This document shows positions 9,681-21,744 of a stretch of 64,000 nt of DNA, one piece after another. This DNA is from Gyromitra esculenta (taxonomy: Eukaryota > Ascomycota > Pezizomycetes > Pezizales > Discinaceae). The stretch lies in NCBI GenBank assembly GCA_038503075.1, contig JBCAML010000023.1, positions 248,001 to 312,000 on the forward strand. Reading direction: 5' to 3'. The stretch's first letter is position 1; each line of letters opens with the position of its first letter. The notes beneath the pieces are model-generated. The model saw nothing but the letters and a program-made list of their open reading frames with translations, ran no database searches and was not told where the DNA came from. A program made the position numbers and the translations under genes.

Positions 9681-10356
9681 ATGAGCACCGATCAAATCGA
9701 CCAGCCCCTCGACAATGAAGAAATTCTCGACCAAATCGACCCGCCTCTTACTGACGACGAAGTTTCTGGAGGTCGATTCACTGATGAAGAAATTCTCAAA
9801 GGTCTCCTCACCGGTAAACTTCCCTTCCTTCGTGGAGACCGCGGAGAGATAAAATCAGAGGAAAAAAGAAGCCTTCCTCTGCTCTGCGGACACGAGCGAG
9901 ACAAGATGCCGTGGGATCTCTGTAGCAAGTGTGGGGAGGCCGGGAACCAGGTGGTGATCCCTATTCCAGGCGCCACAATGACAAAGATACGCCCTGCGAA
10001 GTGCCACGAGCATTTCAGTCAGCGGCTACTGAGGGGACTAAGGGTAAGAATTCCTCTCAGGTCCAGTGTCAAACTAGAAGTTTATACAATGATAGCTTCG
10101 CTGCGTGCAACCACAAAGTGCATTTGATAGGACCTTTAAAAAAATATTTACCCAAAAACCGGAAACTTGGGGTCAAATGCGAGACATCCGTCAGCAAGCA
10201 CTTATGGTAGCTGTGTGTATAGATCTGCAATATCTTGAAGGGGATCATACAAAGAAGCAATTTCAGGAGTACCATTTCGATAAGAACTGGCTAATCGAAA
10301 ATATTACCTATAATACTTTCGAGATATATAGGAGAGGCCGGGGTAGTCGAGCATAG
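9681..10356 (+). CDS. Hypothetical protein with Cys/His cluster (2 exons)
   Basis: Proposed exons 9681-10043 and 10096-10356 (207 residues) around a 52-nt intron with GTAAGA donor and GATAG acceptor, phase 0. Residues 1-50 are acidic with repeated EEILDQIDPPL / DEEILKGLL phrases. A possible metal site follows: LCGHE, LCSKC, KCHEH. The C-terminal exon is charged, with ETWGQMRDIRQQALM and a basic RRGRGSRA end. I recognise no family, and no signal peptide or membrane segment is seen. An open frame one base off (about 9929-10210) overlaps the intron, so the splice model is the weakest part. Confidence 0.5.
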
Positions 10357-11140
10357 GTACGGTAGCCATGAAAAGTAAAGCAATCATACTTTCTCTCTCT
10401 TTATAATTACTTCCGAGATCCCCCCCTCCCCTCTACGATGTCATGATAAAAAAATAGCTCATGCAATCTTAAAGATAGTATAGGAACGCAAAGCGAGGTC
10501 CAAACGTTACCGCCAGCTACGTCATAATCTCTAAGAATAGTCATAGTGAACTTCAGTCTCTTGTTATATCTCTTTCTCTATTTAGCTATTATCTTCTTAC
10601 TGCCATGATCTCCACTGCTCAAAACCAACCCCATACACATAGCATACATTCAAATCCCTAAAGTTCTCTAGCTTTAATCATCTGGCGCTCCCCCTTTGAC
10701 CCTCAGCTAGGCCCTTGAACCTGAACCACGTCGGTACGGGATTCGAATTCCCGGTAGACTTTCCTTACTCTTATTTCTCTCAAGTAGCTAGAGTGTCATC
10801 CCCCCCAATCTCATTGTCGCAAAAAAATAATAAGATATGGTGTATTCTAACAGGTGGTTGAATCTCGCGTGTTCCTTTACTCTTGTGATTCAAGCGAACA
10901 GTTAATTCTTCCGGAGCTGCTTTCTCAATTCTCCTTCTCTTTACCTCTCTAGCCTCTTGCAAGTGACGTGCTCTATTACTCAATTGCAGTGGCTGCAGAT
11001 ATGGTCGTACTTTCATAGTTCTCATGAAGTTCTCCCCTCAACCTTACTCGATAGGAAGCTATCCTCTAAAAACAAACTCTATAAAACTGCGAGAAAAAAG
11101 GAGTACTACTATGTTAAAGTTACATGCATCCCTAATTATA
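10357..11140. other. Intergenic, AT-rich stretch
   Basis: No gene or repeat supported. Codon structure is absent from its short open frames. Confidence 0.3.
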
Positions 11141-11401
11141 CAGTTGCGTCCAACAAGTCCTGGCGGTTTTTGGGGTGTCACAACGCAATGAAACAACATG
11201 GAATTCAACTAAAAATAACTAGCTATTGCAATCTTCTCTTCTTGTGAAGCAATAAAAACTTAACAGCATGATAGGGTACCCTTTCTATTGTGTTTTAAAG
11301 CAAGGGTAAATTTTTTTTTAAATTTTTTTAGAGGAGTGGTCTGGCATCATCTGTTGTATTATGGTACTTCAAAAACCGCAAGGACTTGTTGGACGCAACT
11401 T
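11141..11401. mobile_element. TA-flanked MITE (family M4)
   Basis: Inverted ends AGTTGCGTCCAACAAGTCCT then GCGGTTTTTG, about 33 bases long with few mismatches, and TA at 11139-11140 and 11402-11403. The AT-rich interior has no coding capacity. Confidence 0.82.
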
Positions 11402-12132
11402 TACAAATGGATGAATGCAAACGGTGCACGTTTCCCCAATTTTCAACAACCACATGCTTAGATAATAGAGAGATTGAGCAATGAGTTGAAGGTGTTTTTG
11501 TAGCGGGGCAAGCCGGGATGACGACAGCCGTAAATACGTACCTAGATTAGATATAACTCCCAAATCCCGATCCGGCCCGGAAGACTCTACTTGCCTACCA
11601 GGAGAAGAACCCGGAAACAGGGGGCGTGTGACCTTAATGCTAATAGTATCGGACACGGTTCCGTTATGTATAAAGCCACACACCCCATGTCTCCCGGCCT
11701 TCTTTTGGAAAACAAGTATTATCTCAACTCTTTGCGCTCAATATTTTTGGAATAATATAGACAAATAGGGGTCTTACTTTATCATAGTTTCAGAGTTTAG
11801 GGCATTCTTGAAAACCAAAGAGTGGAGCGAGTATTCAAAAGTTGCTATGCGATAACAAGAACCTAACAGCGTAACTAATTTTTCTCGCCCAAAGCCTAGA
11901 TGACTACAATGGCGGTATTTGGTGAAACTCATTTCGGCGCTACTAGAGGCAGGCAATAAGTACTCGTAAGTGCAAGTCACTGGAGGTCTCAGTCGATTGG
12001 ACAAGTACCTCGGAGATACCGGACTTCGATAATTATCCGAACAAATATGATAGTGTGCATCTATTTTATATGTATAATTTGCGAAGCGTGGTGTGAGACA
12101 GTCGATTTCCGTGTGGTTAGGTATTCTGCATA
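11402..12132. other. Intergenic stretch with one M6 fragment
   Basis: Only a reversed M6 fragment at 11661-11699 (AAAGCCACACACCCCATGT) stands out. No gene is supported. Confidence 0.35.
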
Positions 12133-12352
12133 CTCGTGATACAATCGGGTATTCAATGATACAGAGATTCTAATGAAAGGGAAGCCCTATTAAGCAAGCA
12201 AGACTCAAGGCAGTGATGTATAGCACCGCCACTTCGTTGATCAAGCCATTTATGGAAGTTTTCGAACCATCTATGCCGCTTCTCACTATATTCGCCCTGT
12301 ATCTTGATTGGTTCAAATCCTTGTATCATTGAATACCCGATTGTATCACGAG
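12133..12352. mobile_element. 220-bp TA-flanked MITE (family M5)
   Basis: Near-perfect inverted ends of about 33 bases starting CTCGTGATACAATCGGGTAT, flanked by TA (12131-12132, 12353-12354). No coding capacity. Confidence 0.88.
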
Positions 12353-12406
12353 TAGTTCTAAGTAGCCAAGCGGCAGGGTATTCTGAACATTTTCCCAAAA
12401 AAGATA

Positions 12407-12467
12407 CTTGTTCGCAGGCATACGAACCAGAAACATGGGGGTGTGGGTTCGTATGCCTGCAAACAAG
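12407..12467. mobile_element. 61-bp hairpin MITE (family M6)
   Basis: Almost all of it is two inverted arms starting CTTGTTCGCAGGCATACGAA around a short ACATGGGGGTGTG spacer, with TA at 12405-12406 and 12468-12469. Related longer sequence is at 61767-61945 and fragments are at 7672 and 11661. Confidence 0.82.
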
Positions 12468-12474
12468 TACTTTA

Positions 12475-12660
12475 CTACGGGTGTCGGGGAGAGTCTGATG
12501 ACAGGTGGCGGTGCAACTCCTTTCTTGGGGAACTCAAACTCGGTTGAATTTCATAGCTCTACGAACTGACACGGCATAATATTTAATACATAGAACTTAC
12601 CAGCTCTTATCAATTTTATTAGGCCTCTCGAAGAGCTGCCGAATGGGAAGAAAGACTGGC
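12475..12660. mobile_element. Truncated MITE (family M3), second copy
   Basis: Starts with the M3 end CTACGGGTGTCGGGGAGAGT after TA (12473-12474) and matches the reversed interior of 835-1180 as far as about 12660, where the other end is replaced by the 12668 repeat. Confidence 0.75.
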
Positions 12661-12667
12661 CGCTATT

Positions 12668-12790
12668 ACGTACAGCGGTCCAAGTTTCGTTGACATGGTA
12701 TCGCATGGTATGTTAAACTGGCCACCCCCTGTCGGCCATGGCAGAGTATTTCCTAGAGAAAACGTTCGAAATACCATGGGTTTCGGGTAG
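12668..12790 (+). repeat. Dispersed repeat, matches 5345-5450 reversed
   Basis: CGGTCCAAGTTTCGTTGACA and the following GTATGTTAAACTG and CCATGG blocks match the other copy. It abuts the broken end of the M3 element. Confidence 0.6.
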
Positions 12791-12955
12791 AACACTACAA
12801 TATACCATGCCAACCATAAGACAGTGATTTTGACCAACAAAGTGCGCGCAACCTACAGGTAAAGCCTGTGCATGCCAAAAAGAATATGTACATAATTTTC
12901 AGTTGTGGCCGACCATACACCTCCTAGAATTATGACCCGCCTGTCTGCAACTACC

Positions 12956-13799
12956 TTTCACGGATGAAGAAGGATAAGGGGTTAGTCTCACGGTTGTGTT
13001 CCTCGTTAAGCCCTTCAGTATCCCTGAAGGTGAGCAGTGCTACTTAAGCGAGGTAACAACACGTTCAAAGAGAGCAGTGTTTTCTACAAGTTCTACGAGG
13101 GGTCTATCTCAAGGCGAGATAAGTGCAGCGGAGTGGACAGCGACAGCGAGGGTTCTGAGATAGAACCGAGGTAGTATTCCGACAAATACAGAAGAAGGTA
13201 AACGAGAACGTTGCTTAAGGAAAGAAGAAGAAAGAGTACAAAGACGACAAAAATCCTTCACTTAAATACCCCGCTTTCCCGTAACACAAGCCAACAACCT
13301 GACAACAACCAAAATGTAACCGAACAACAAAGCTATTATAATCAAAGGAAATTCTCCATAAACACCAATCCCTTCGTCCTAACCCATTACCCGGTTCCAT
13401 CCGTGAAAGTTAGGTTCAAAGTAATGTTTACGGGTTATGGGTTCTCTTTTGTTTAAACAAAGTCTTTGTTCTTCGGTTACGTTCGGTTATAAGTTTTGGA
13501 TAGGAAAAGCGGGGTATATAAGGAGGATGGTTTCATTGTTTTGTAGTTCTCTTCTTTTCCTTCTCTAAGCAACGTTCTCACTTTACTTCTACTGTATTGT
13601 TTTAATACTATCTCGATTCTACTTCAGAATCCTCGCGGTCGCTGTCACTGCAAACATCCTCATACTTAACTCGCCTGGAGTTAGACCCTCGTAGGACCTG
13701 TAGAAAACTCCGTCATTCTTATCGCAACGATTCTCGTTTAAGTAGCTCTGCTCACCTTCTGGGATACAGAAGGGCTTAGACGGGAACCGCTCCGTGAGA
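12956..13799 (+). mobile_element. Solo LTR inserted in the MULE zinc knuckle, itself interrupted
   Basis: LTR pieces 12956-12985 and 13409-13799 begin TTTCACGGATG and end CCGTGAGA; both outer flanks carry CTACC (12951-12955, 13800-13804). A reverse-oriented LTR fills 12986-13408. The second piece holds the TATA (GGGTATATAAGG), the AAGCAACGTTCTC start region and a hairpin CCTTCTG-GGATA-CAGAAGG. Confidence 0.9.
12986..13408 (-). mobile_element. Solo LTR nested in LTR 12956-13799
   Basis: 423 bp, TCTCACGG to CCGTGAAA on the plus strand, with GTTAG duplicated at 12981-12985 and 13409-13413. It contains the reversed AAGCAACGT block and the GGATA-loop hairpin. Confidence 0.92.
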
Positions 13800-15477
13800 C
13801 TACCACACCGCTGTTTGCCCTCCAAAGTCTCCTCCCCATTCATTTTTCGAGCATAATTTAGTGCAGCTAACCCTCTATCTCCTTTTTGGGCACGCTTTTT
13901 TTTCGGTCTTCCTGGCATTCTTCGCGCAACAGGAGGATAGCACAAACCATCAGAGTCCAAATCATCAACAGTAATCGGTCTCCAGTTTTGAAGATAAATA
14001 TTTTTCCAAGTTGCAATTGACAATGCAGGAGGAAAATAATTTAATGGTACCTCTCCCGGAAGAGCCAAAATAGTTGCATAGGCGTGTGAACACGGGATTT
14101 CATTTTCCTGAAAATGTGTACAGGTGCAGGTACGGTTTTGAACTATTACAAAATTGTTAGCTTTGAAAATAAATAGTAAATTATGTTGGAAGCTTACGGT
14201 TCATGACATGTGTTTTCGCGTTTTCTGAACCATTATCACTCAAAATATGTTGAATGACGCGTGCATGTGTATAGCTAGCTTGTTCCACTGAATGGCTTTG
14301 CGCCCAAATTCTACTGGTTTCGGCCTCAATATTACACAGCTTAGTAAATGGAAACCGGTATTGGGGGTTGCTGGCTTCTTCAAGTCGTGTAAATCGTAGC
14401 TTCATTTGCGAGTGCCAGATCTCATTTAAAAGATCCACCACTGGTAGCTCGCGTATATTCGATAAGGAACTGTTTAATGACTCGACAATATTTGAGGTAT
14501 TGTGCCCATAACGACGTCCTTCAAAAAAGGCAGTAACCCACAAATTTTTATCAATCGCTGATAAATAATCTGCTGCTGTAGGTTTTTGTGATCGTAAATC
14601 TGTCAAAAACTCTTGATACTGTTGCTCTGTCTTCGCATTTGCAATTTTCCAAAAGTATGAGTCGGTTAACCGCACAGCAAAGCGTGTTTAAAAGTTTTCT
14701 CGTAAATGAAAACAACAGTAAGCACGATAAATACCAGGGCCTAAGATTTCTTCTGCAGAAATTAAGCCTTTGTCTCGGTCGCTAATAACCGTAGCTCTTG
14801 TAACTGCTGGAATCGCATTCTTCAAATGCGTCATAAAATATGACCATGACTCTTTATTTTCGCCTTCAACTACAGCCCAAGCAAGCAACAATATATGGCC
14901 ATTTGCATCAATTGTAACAGCCAGCAACAAAGTCTGAATATGTCTCGCTTTGCAAAATGTCCCATCAACTGCAATAAACTTCCGGCAATAATCAAAAGAT
15001 GTTTGAGCTTCTCTGGGGCATATAAACACCCGTTTAAAGTGGTTTTGAGGTTCGTTATTGTTTCCGGAGTGTATAGTTGTTTCGAGATTTGTATAAACAT
15101 TCGGGTTGTTGGCATGTAAGCGAGTGAGGTAGGAAGGAATTTGCTGGTATTGTAGTTGCTCGTAACCCAAAACATCGTTAGTTAAGGAGGAAAGTGCTTT
15201 TAAAGCAGCTTGATAACTAACGATCTCGCTGTAATGCATTTGTATGGTTCCGATGATTTCACGTGGGGTGGTTTGCTTTGTAACAGCAATATGTTTTGGA
15301 ATGTGCTTGCAAAGCCATGTATGACTGTTGCACACTTTGCTACGTGTTCCTGGATTACTGAGAGCCGCTCCTAAACAAGTGTGCTCACAAACCAATTTGG
15401 ATATTTTTATATCGCCATGAGTTGTACGAGTAGCAAAGACTCTCCAATTGCAAAGAGTCAAGTGTGATCTATCATGG

Positions 15478-15897
15478 TCTCAAGGGGCGAGGTTTTCCTT
15501 CAAGCTCTCAGGTATCCCCCGAGGTGAGCAGTGCTACTTGAATGGAAAACTAAGCGACAAGAGTGTTCACGAAGTTCCACAGGCTCTACGAGGTGTTCAA
15601 GTGTAGAAGACTTGATAGCAGCAACAGCGTAAAGTTATGAAGTATAACCGAGGTTTGTATTGTGAAATACAAGAGTGTACAATAGAAGACGTTGCTTAAG
15701 GAGAAGAGAAGGAAAAGTACAACAGGAGGGCCTTCCTCTCGCTTATATACCCAAGATCCGACCTTTCGATGACACATGTCTGACTCATTGTAAATAAAAA
15801 CCAAAAGAAGAAAAGAGATAATCGCACAGCCACGCACTCATACACCCGAATAGAACAGTGAAACAACCATACTCCAACGCAACAACCATCCATGAAA
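15478..15897 (-). repeat. 3' LTR of element A
   Basis: 420 bp, plus-strand ends TCTCAAGG and CCATGAAA. In sense orientation it holds TATATAAG, then TTAAGCAACGTCTTC, and a U5 hairpin whose outer stem GTTTTCC..TTCAAG / CTTGAAGGAAAAC is almost perfect. Confidence 0.92.
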
Positions 15898-15909
15898 GTA
15901 CTCCCTCCC

Positions 15910-18900
15910 TCATAGCCGTGAGCTCCTGCGAACACTAACTAGACCTTCCTTTGGCTTATCTGGATAACGTTGGTGAAAGGCATCTACTGCCTCTGTCTCC
16001 TCATGATACTCCGCAAGTTCCCAGGTGGGCAAAGCATACGCTGTCCATTCAACCAAGTATTGGAGTTTTCCTCGGTGGAGGCGAGAGTTTAATATACTTT
16101 CAATGAGGTATTCTTCGACGTCATTTACTTGGATGGGGGGAGGTGGTGGGATGATTTGACCGGGGATTGGGTCATTGGGAGCTGCTTTGAGTAACGAAAC
16201 GTGAAATACTGGATGGTATTTCATTGACGTCGGTAAGTTTACTTCATAGGCATGCGCAGAAATCACTCGTTTCACAGGAAAGGGGCCACTCCATTTCCAG
16301 TCCAGTTTTCTTGAGTTTCGGGTCGTCCTCATATTCCTCATTGACACGAAAACTTGATCGTCGACTTTAAACGAAGGGGCGGGGGTACGGTGCCGGTTGG
16401 TACTAGTTTCGAAAATATCCTGGGCCGTTCTCATCTGAGTTCGAAGGAAGTCTCTAAGTTCTTCCATCTTTGAAGCGAAGAGGTTGGCATCGAGGGTTTG
16501 TGGGGATCGATCACTAGGGATAATCGCAGTATCGAAACGGGGGTGATAGCCGTAATTGGCGAAGAAGGGTGTGGCCTTGGTACTGGCTGACTCTTGGTTA
16601 TTGGCAGCAAACTCGGCCATTGGTAACCATTTTGCCCAGTCGTCTTGTTGATACGAGACATAACAACGAAGGTATTGTTCCATAACGGCATTGAGACGTT
16701 CAGTTTGACCATCTGTTTCCGGATGAAAGGACGTCGACATGCGAGCAGAAATATTTAAACGTTGGCAAAGATAATCCCAGAACTTAGCAGTGAATTGCGT
16801 TCCTCTATCAGATGTGATGAAGGAAGGTAGTCCGTGGAGTTTCCAGACGTTTTGGAGATAAAGTTCTGCTGTTTGTTCGGCGTTAACGGTGGTATTACAG
16901 GGGATTAAGTGTCGCATCTTCGATAATCTATCTACCACGACCATTATTGCATCAAAGCCGTTGGAATCTGGGAGGCCCGTAACAAAGTCCATCGATAATT
17001 CTTCCCAAGGGCGATTTGGGATTGGGAGGGGTTTGAGAACGCCGTGAGTACCAAGGGTATTAGGTTTTGCTCGTCGGCAGGTATGACAGTTTCGGGTATA
17101 TCGTCCGATATACTCTCTCATTTTTGGCCAATAAAAATATCTGGAGATGAGTTCGAAGGATTTTTCACGTCCTGGGTGACCTGCAGAGGGGGCATCATGG
17201 TATCGTTTAAGGATAGACAGGCAAAGGGGATCGTGATCGGGGACGTAGAACTTTTGGTGGTAAAGAAGATAGCCATTCGTTTCCGTACAGTCACCGAGGG
17301 ATATTTCCTTGGACTGTTGTTCGCCATTCCTGAGTGCTAGGAGGATTTTTTGTGGGAATGGGTCAGCGATATATCCGTCATTCATCAATGTTTTAAGGGG
17401 AGCATCCAATTCAGCGGGTTCATTTGATAAAGAACCCGAAAACAAACTTAGCTTGGGGTCCAAGTTTCTTTCCTTCAAGACTACTTGATGTTGGTATTGT
17501 AGTCTTTCATCTCCTTCTTCAGGGAGATCTCCCGATCTCCGAGTTAGAGCATCCGGCTTTCCTCCCTGTGTTCCTGGTCTGTATGTAATGACAAAGTTGA
17601 AACGTGAAAGGTACTCTGCCCATCTGACCTGTCTTCGATTTAATTGCTTGGTGGTCATAAAATGTTCCAAGTTTTTATGGTCTGTAATGACGGAGATGGG
17701 GAGTTCAGATCCTTCAAGTTCAGGGCGCCATTCTTCAAAACACCGGATAATGGCTAGTAGCTCCTTATCATAGATCTCATAGTTACATTCAGCAGGTGAA
17801 TGTTTCTTAGAGAAAAATGCCACAGGGTGAAGTACGCCGTTGTCATCGAGTTGGGAGAGGATACCGCCGGAGACGAAGTCAGAAGCATCGGATTCTACAA
17901 AGATCTTTTTTTGGGGGTTAAAGTGGATAAGCACCGGGGCTTTAGTAAAAGCATCTTTAAGGGCTTCGAATGCAAGCTCTGCTTTAACGGTCCATTCGAA
18001 GATAGTGCCTTTTTTTGTGAAGGCGGTGAGAGGCGCGGCGAGGCGAGAGAATCCTAGGATGAACCTTCGGTAGAAGTTTGCGAAGCCTAGGAATGCTTGG
18101 ACATCTTTAATGCATTTGGGTCGGTTCCAGTCTCGCACTGCTTTGAGTTTGTCTTCGTCCATTTTAATTCCTTCAGGGGTGAGGATTAGGCCAAGGTATT
18201 TTATTGACTGGACGTGGAATTCGCATTTTTCGGGTTTGAGAAGGATGTTATTCCTTTTTAGAGCGTCAAGAACTTGTTTGACATGCACTTTATGCTCTGC
18301 AAGGGTATCGCTATAGATAAGTATATCGTCAAGGTAAGCGGTACAAAAAAGGTCCAAGAATTCTCGAAGGGAATCATTCACAAATCATTGGAACGTGCCG
18401 GGGGCGTTGGTAAGGCCGAATGGCATTACCATGTACTCATATAAACCATATCGAGTCCGAAAAGCTGTTTTCCATTCTTCTCCCTCAGCTATGCGGATTT
18501 GATGAAAGCCGTCACGGAGATCTAGTTTTGAATACCATTGGGCTTTTGCAAGCCGGTCTAGTGTTTCTTTAACTAGGGGAGAAGTATAGCGATCTTTTAC
18601 TGTGAGGGCATTAAGACCACGGTAGTCGACACATAGACGAAGGGATCCATCGGGTTTGGCAGCGAAGAGGACTGGTGAGCCGGCAGAGGAAGAGCTGGCG
18701 CGAATGAAACCTTTCTCCAGATTATCTTCGATATATTTTTTCAGGACCAATAATTCGTCGCGGGACATGCCGTAGAGGGGTCCAAACGGTGGTTCTTTGC
18801 CTTCTTGTAGGACGATTTTATGGTCATAGGGTCGGCGAGGGGGAAGTCCCTGGGCTTTAGCCTTATCAAACATGTCGAGGTATTTGTGGTATTCAGCGGG

Positions 18901-19539
18901 TATTCGTTGTCTCCACTCTTCTTTAGTAGTCTTGCTATCAAGTACTCTATTGATTTCGTAGAGGGACATAGAATAAACCTGGATACCCTTTTTCCTAGCA
19001 AGCATGCGAAAGCTAGCAGCTCCGATAAAGGCGGCATTGAGCTTGGCTGGTGGGGGGATGGCAGTAGCCGAGACGATGGGTTGCTTTGGGGCGCAGTGGG
19101 TGGTGCAGAACTCAGAGTTGAATTCGATGCTTTTATTTGCAAATTGTAGGTGAACATCGTGGAGGTTCATCCAGGGAATTCCGAGTACTAGGGGGTAATG
19201 GCCTAGCTTGGTGACAAAGAAGGGAGCTTTCTCTGTGTGTTGTTGGATAGATAGCTCTAGATGGCAGAGATTGACAATGTCCCCCGAGGCAATTGTTCGG
19301 CCGTCAATGACTTCTAGTTGGCGAGGGGTCTTTAGGGGAGATAAGGGCAGGGAATGGTGACGCACAAAGTTTTCATCGATGAAAGCGAACCCTGAGGCTC
19401 CGGTATCAAGAAGCGCGTGTGTTTTTATAATTTTATTTTGGTGGGAAAGGTTACAAGAAACTACAAAATGTTCCCCATCCAAATTATCCTCCACACACAC
19501 ATCCGATACCGAAAACCCAGAAATAGAGAACGCTGACAA
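15910..19539 (-). pseudogene. Pol of element A: protease, RT, RNase H, integrase, chromodomain
   Basis: Domains in order: aspartic protease ([12 protein letters not shown]), reverse transcriptase ([13 protein letters not shown] and catalytic YLDDILIYS), RNase H ([12 protein letters not shown]), integrase zinc finger (H..H..CHTC) and catalytic core ([39 protein letters not shown]), and a C-terminal chromodomain (EEYLIESILN to LVEWTAYALPTWE). It is entered from gag by a -1 shift at 19590-19596. The only visible break is one in-frame TGA at 18384-18382 in the RT region where element B has CGC (Arg). With that codon repaired by readthrough or reversion the frame would be open over 1,200 codons. 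Confidence 0.92.
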
Positions 19540-19551
19540 AGGAGAAAAATG

Positions 19552-19596
19552 AACCAGAGCAGGGTCACAGGGCGACTCTGGTTGAACTAGTTTAAA
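19552..19596 (-). promoter_or_regulatory. Gag-pol -1 ribosomal frameshift signal, element A
   Basis: T TTA AAC (19596-19590, minus strand) sits in the gag frame directly before the gag TAG stop. Six bases later an eight-pair stem AACCAGAG / CTCTGGTT begins, with a loop of about 16. Pol lies in the -1 frame relative to gag, as coordinates confirm. U UUA AAC is a canonical slippery heptamer. Confidence 0.85.
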
Positions 19597-21254
19597 GACT
19601 CGACTGAGTCTGCTGCGTGGAAGGCGGGAAAACGTGGTGGTAACGGTGGTGGAAAGACAGAAGGAGCAGGAGGGGCAGCGGCGGCGTTAGTAACAGCCCC
19701 TCTCATAGCGGGGCGTTTGGAGGCAGAGGGACAGTTTGCAAAGATATGTCCTTCCCCGGCGCAAAACAGACAATGGTTATTCGTTTGTCTCCACGATTTT
19801 TCTTCAGGAGATAACTTTCTTCTCCCATTAACCTGAACGTATCGTTGATCAGGGGCAGGGCGCGAGACAGAGGTGCGGCCGAAGGAAAGATCCATAGGAA
19901 CAAGTCCTCCAGGGACGAAGGAGGAAGAGGCAGGGGTAATGGCAGCGGGGGCGGCAGCAGGGGCAGCGAATTGTCCCATGGTATTGCGGGCCGCGTTTTT
20001 CTTCTCCTCTCTTCTTGCTCGGATACGGTTATCTAAACGGAGGAGAAAGGCGCAGAGGGAGGTAAAGGTGGTAGGGAAGTCGGCAACGGTTACTACCGCC
20101 TCCTTCAGTTCGTCTGACATGCCAAATTCTAAAGCGTCGTTTTTTGCGGATTCGTCGTAGTTTAGGCGTCCCATGATGCGCTGGAAGTTGGCAAGGTCTC
20201 ACGGTTTCGTCTCTCGTTAAGCGCTTCAGTATCACGAAGGTGAGCAGTGCTTCTTAGCGAGATACTAACACGTTCGAGGAGTGCAAAGTTTTCTACAAGT
20301 TCTACGAAGGGTCTATCTCCAGGCGAGATAAGTGTAGTGAAGTGGACAGCGACAGCGAGGGTTCTGAGTAGAACCGAGATAGTATTTTGAGGTATATAGC
20401 AGAAGTATAACGAGAACGTTGCTTAAGAAAAGAAAAGGAGAAGACAAAGAATGATCGAAAATCCATCGCTTAAATACCCCGCTTCCACAAACAAAAACCC
20501 AATAGCCGATAACACCCGAAAATACAATAGCATTACAACACAATAACCCTCACAGCCTATATCCATCCCTGAACCGAAACCTAACCCTTATCCAATCCTT
20601 AATCCGTGAAACGAGGTAAGCAGAGAAATCTCTCTTTCCTTGTCGGAGTTGATGTAGCTCGCGGCGGGCAGTACCGAGGGGGTCAGGGTCGCCGAAAGCT
20701 GTTTCCAGGGCGGTGATTAGATCGGCAGCGGAGTTCCAGGTAGTGGTCCCATCAGGGAGGACTGAGTGGCGGATTTGTTCGAGGGCGGCTCCCTCGAGGC
20801 GGCTGATAGCATACAATATCATGTTATTGTTGCTGGAGAATCGGTCGGCGTTAACCGAGAGTTTGGAGCGCAGTTGTAGAATAAAGCCCGGGAGTTTGTC
20901 GCGAGACCCATTGAATTTATCTGGGTCGGGCATTTTGTCCGAGCGGCCGCCTTGATTGGGGGCTGGTGGTGGTGGAGGGGACGGCGCAGGAGGTGGGGGG
21001 GCGGTGTTGCGGAGGCGGACGATTTCTGCTTCTGCGGCTTGCAATTGGGACTGGCAAGTGTTGAACCTTGCCGTCATGTTGTTTCTTTCCTGTACAGCTT
21101 CTTCTAGCTGTAGGTCTGCGTATGTGAGGTTATCGACCCGTTGTTGATAGTGGGATCGAATCTCCTCGTAGGCAGAGGCGAGATCGGCATTGGCAGCGGC
21201 CTGGAAGTTCTCGAAAGTTGGGAAGGTCCAGGGGGCAGGGGCGGGGTTGCTCAT
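19587..21254 (-). pseudogene. Gag of element A, split by a solo LTR
   Basis: Starts MSNPAPAPWTFPTF at 21254, a start also conserved in element B. A coiled-coil-like segment and Pro-rich linker come first, then a capsid-like region (MPDPDKFNGSRDKLPGF, HQLRQGKRDFSAY), and a CCHC knuckle (CLFCAGEGHIFANC) near the end at 19.75 kb. The LTR at 20197-20611 cuts it after FSAYL. It ends ESLN-stop at 19589-19587, at the frameshift site. Confidence 0.9.
20197..20611 (-). mobile_element. Solo LTR nested in gag of element A
   Basis: 415 bp, TCTCACGG to CCGTGAAA, flanked by CAAGG (20192-20196) and CGAGG (20612-20616), a target duplication with one transition. Element B shows the uninterrupted sequence at the same point. 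Confidence 0.9.
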
Positions 21255-21323
21255 AGCGGCGTTGAGGTTTTTGTGGTGGTGTAAAGAAGCGGGGTAGAGG
21301 GTGTGGATGAGGAAGCAACGTAA

Positions 21324-21744
21324 TCTCAAGGGGCGAGGTTTTATCTTCAAGCTCTCAGGTATCCCCCGAGATGAGCAGTGCTACTTGAAGGGAAAACTAA
21401 GCGACGAGAGTGTTTACGGGATTCCACAGGCTCTACGGAGTGTTCAAGTATAGAGGACTTGAGGACGGCGACAGCGTAAGGTTATGAGGTATAACCGAGG
21501 TTTGTATTGTGAAATACAAGAGTGTACTATAGAAGACGTTGCTTAAAGAGAAAAGAAGGAAAAGTACAACAGGAGGGAATTCCTCTCGCTTATATACCCA
21601 AGATCCGACCTTTCGATGACACATGTCTGACTCATTGTAAAAGGAAACCAAAAGAAGAAAAGAGATAACCACACAGCCATGCAACCATGCACCTGAATAG
21701 AGCAATGAAACATCCATAACCCAACGCGACAACCATCCATGAAA
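21324..21744 (-). repeat. 5' LTR of element A
   Basis: 421 bp partner of 15478-15897. Sense-strand promoter TATATAAG, presumed transcript start AAGCAACGT, and U5 hairpin at 21338-21397. The primer-binding site is at 21323-21311. Confidence 0.92.
21338..21397 (-). ncRNA. U5 structured RNA element, element A
   Basis: Minus-strand RNA folds as an outer stem GTTTTCCCTTCAAG / CTTGAAG..AAAAC, a constant one-sided bulge TAGCACTGCTCA, and an inner stem CTCGGG / CCTGAG (one G-U pair) capped by GGATA. The same layout with different stem sequences recurs in the other LTRs. Confidence 0.75.

Larger units (their letters stand above)
15478..21744 (-). mobile_element. Gypsy element A (Tf1/sushi-like chromovirus), full length
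   Basis: Two LTRs (15478-15897, 21324-21744) of about 420 bp at roughly 93% identity by eye enclose gag and pol in the leftward direction. CATGG is duplicated at 15473-15477 and 21745-21749. The primer-binding site (TTACGTTGCTTCC, minus strand) directly follows the 5' LTR, and a purine-rich tract (GAGGGAGGGAGTAC) precedes the 3' LTR. Gag is broken by a solo LTR and pol by one stop, so this copy is defective but little decayed. Confidence 0.93.
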
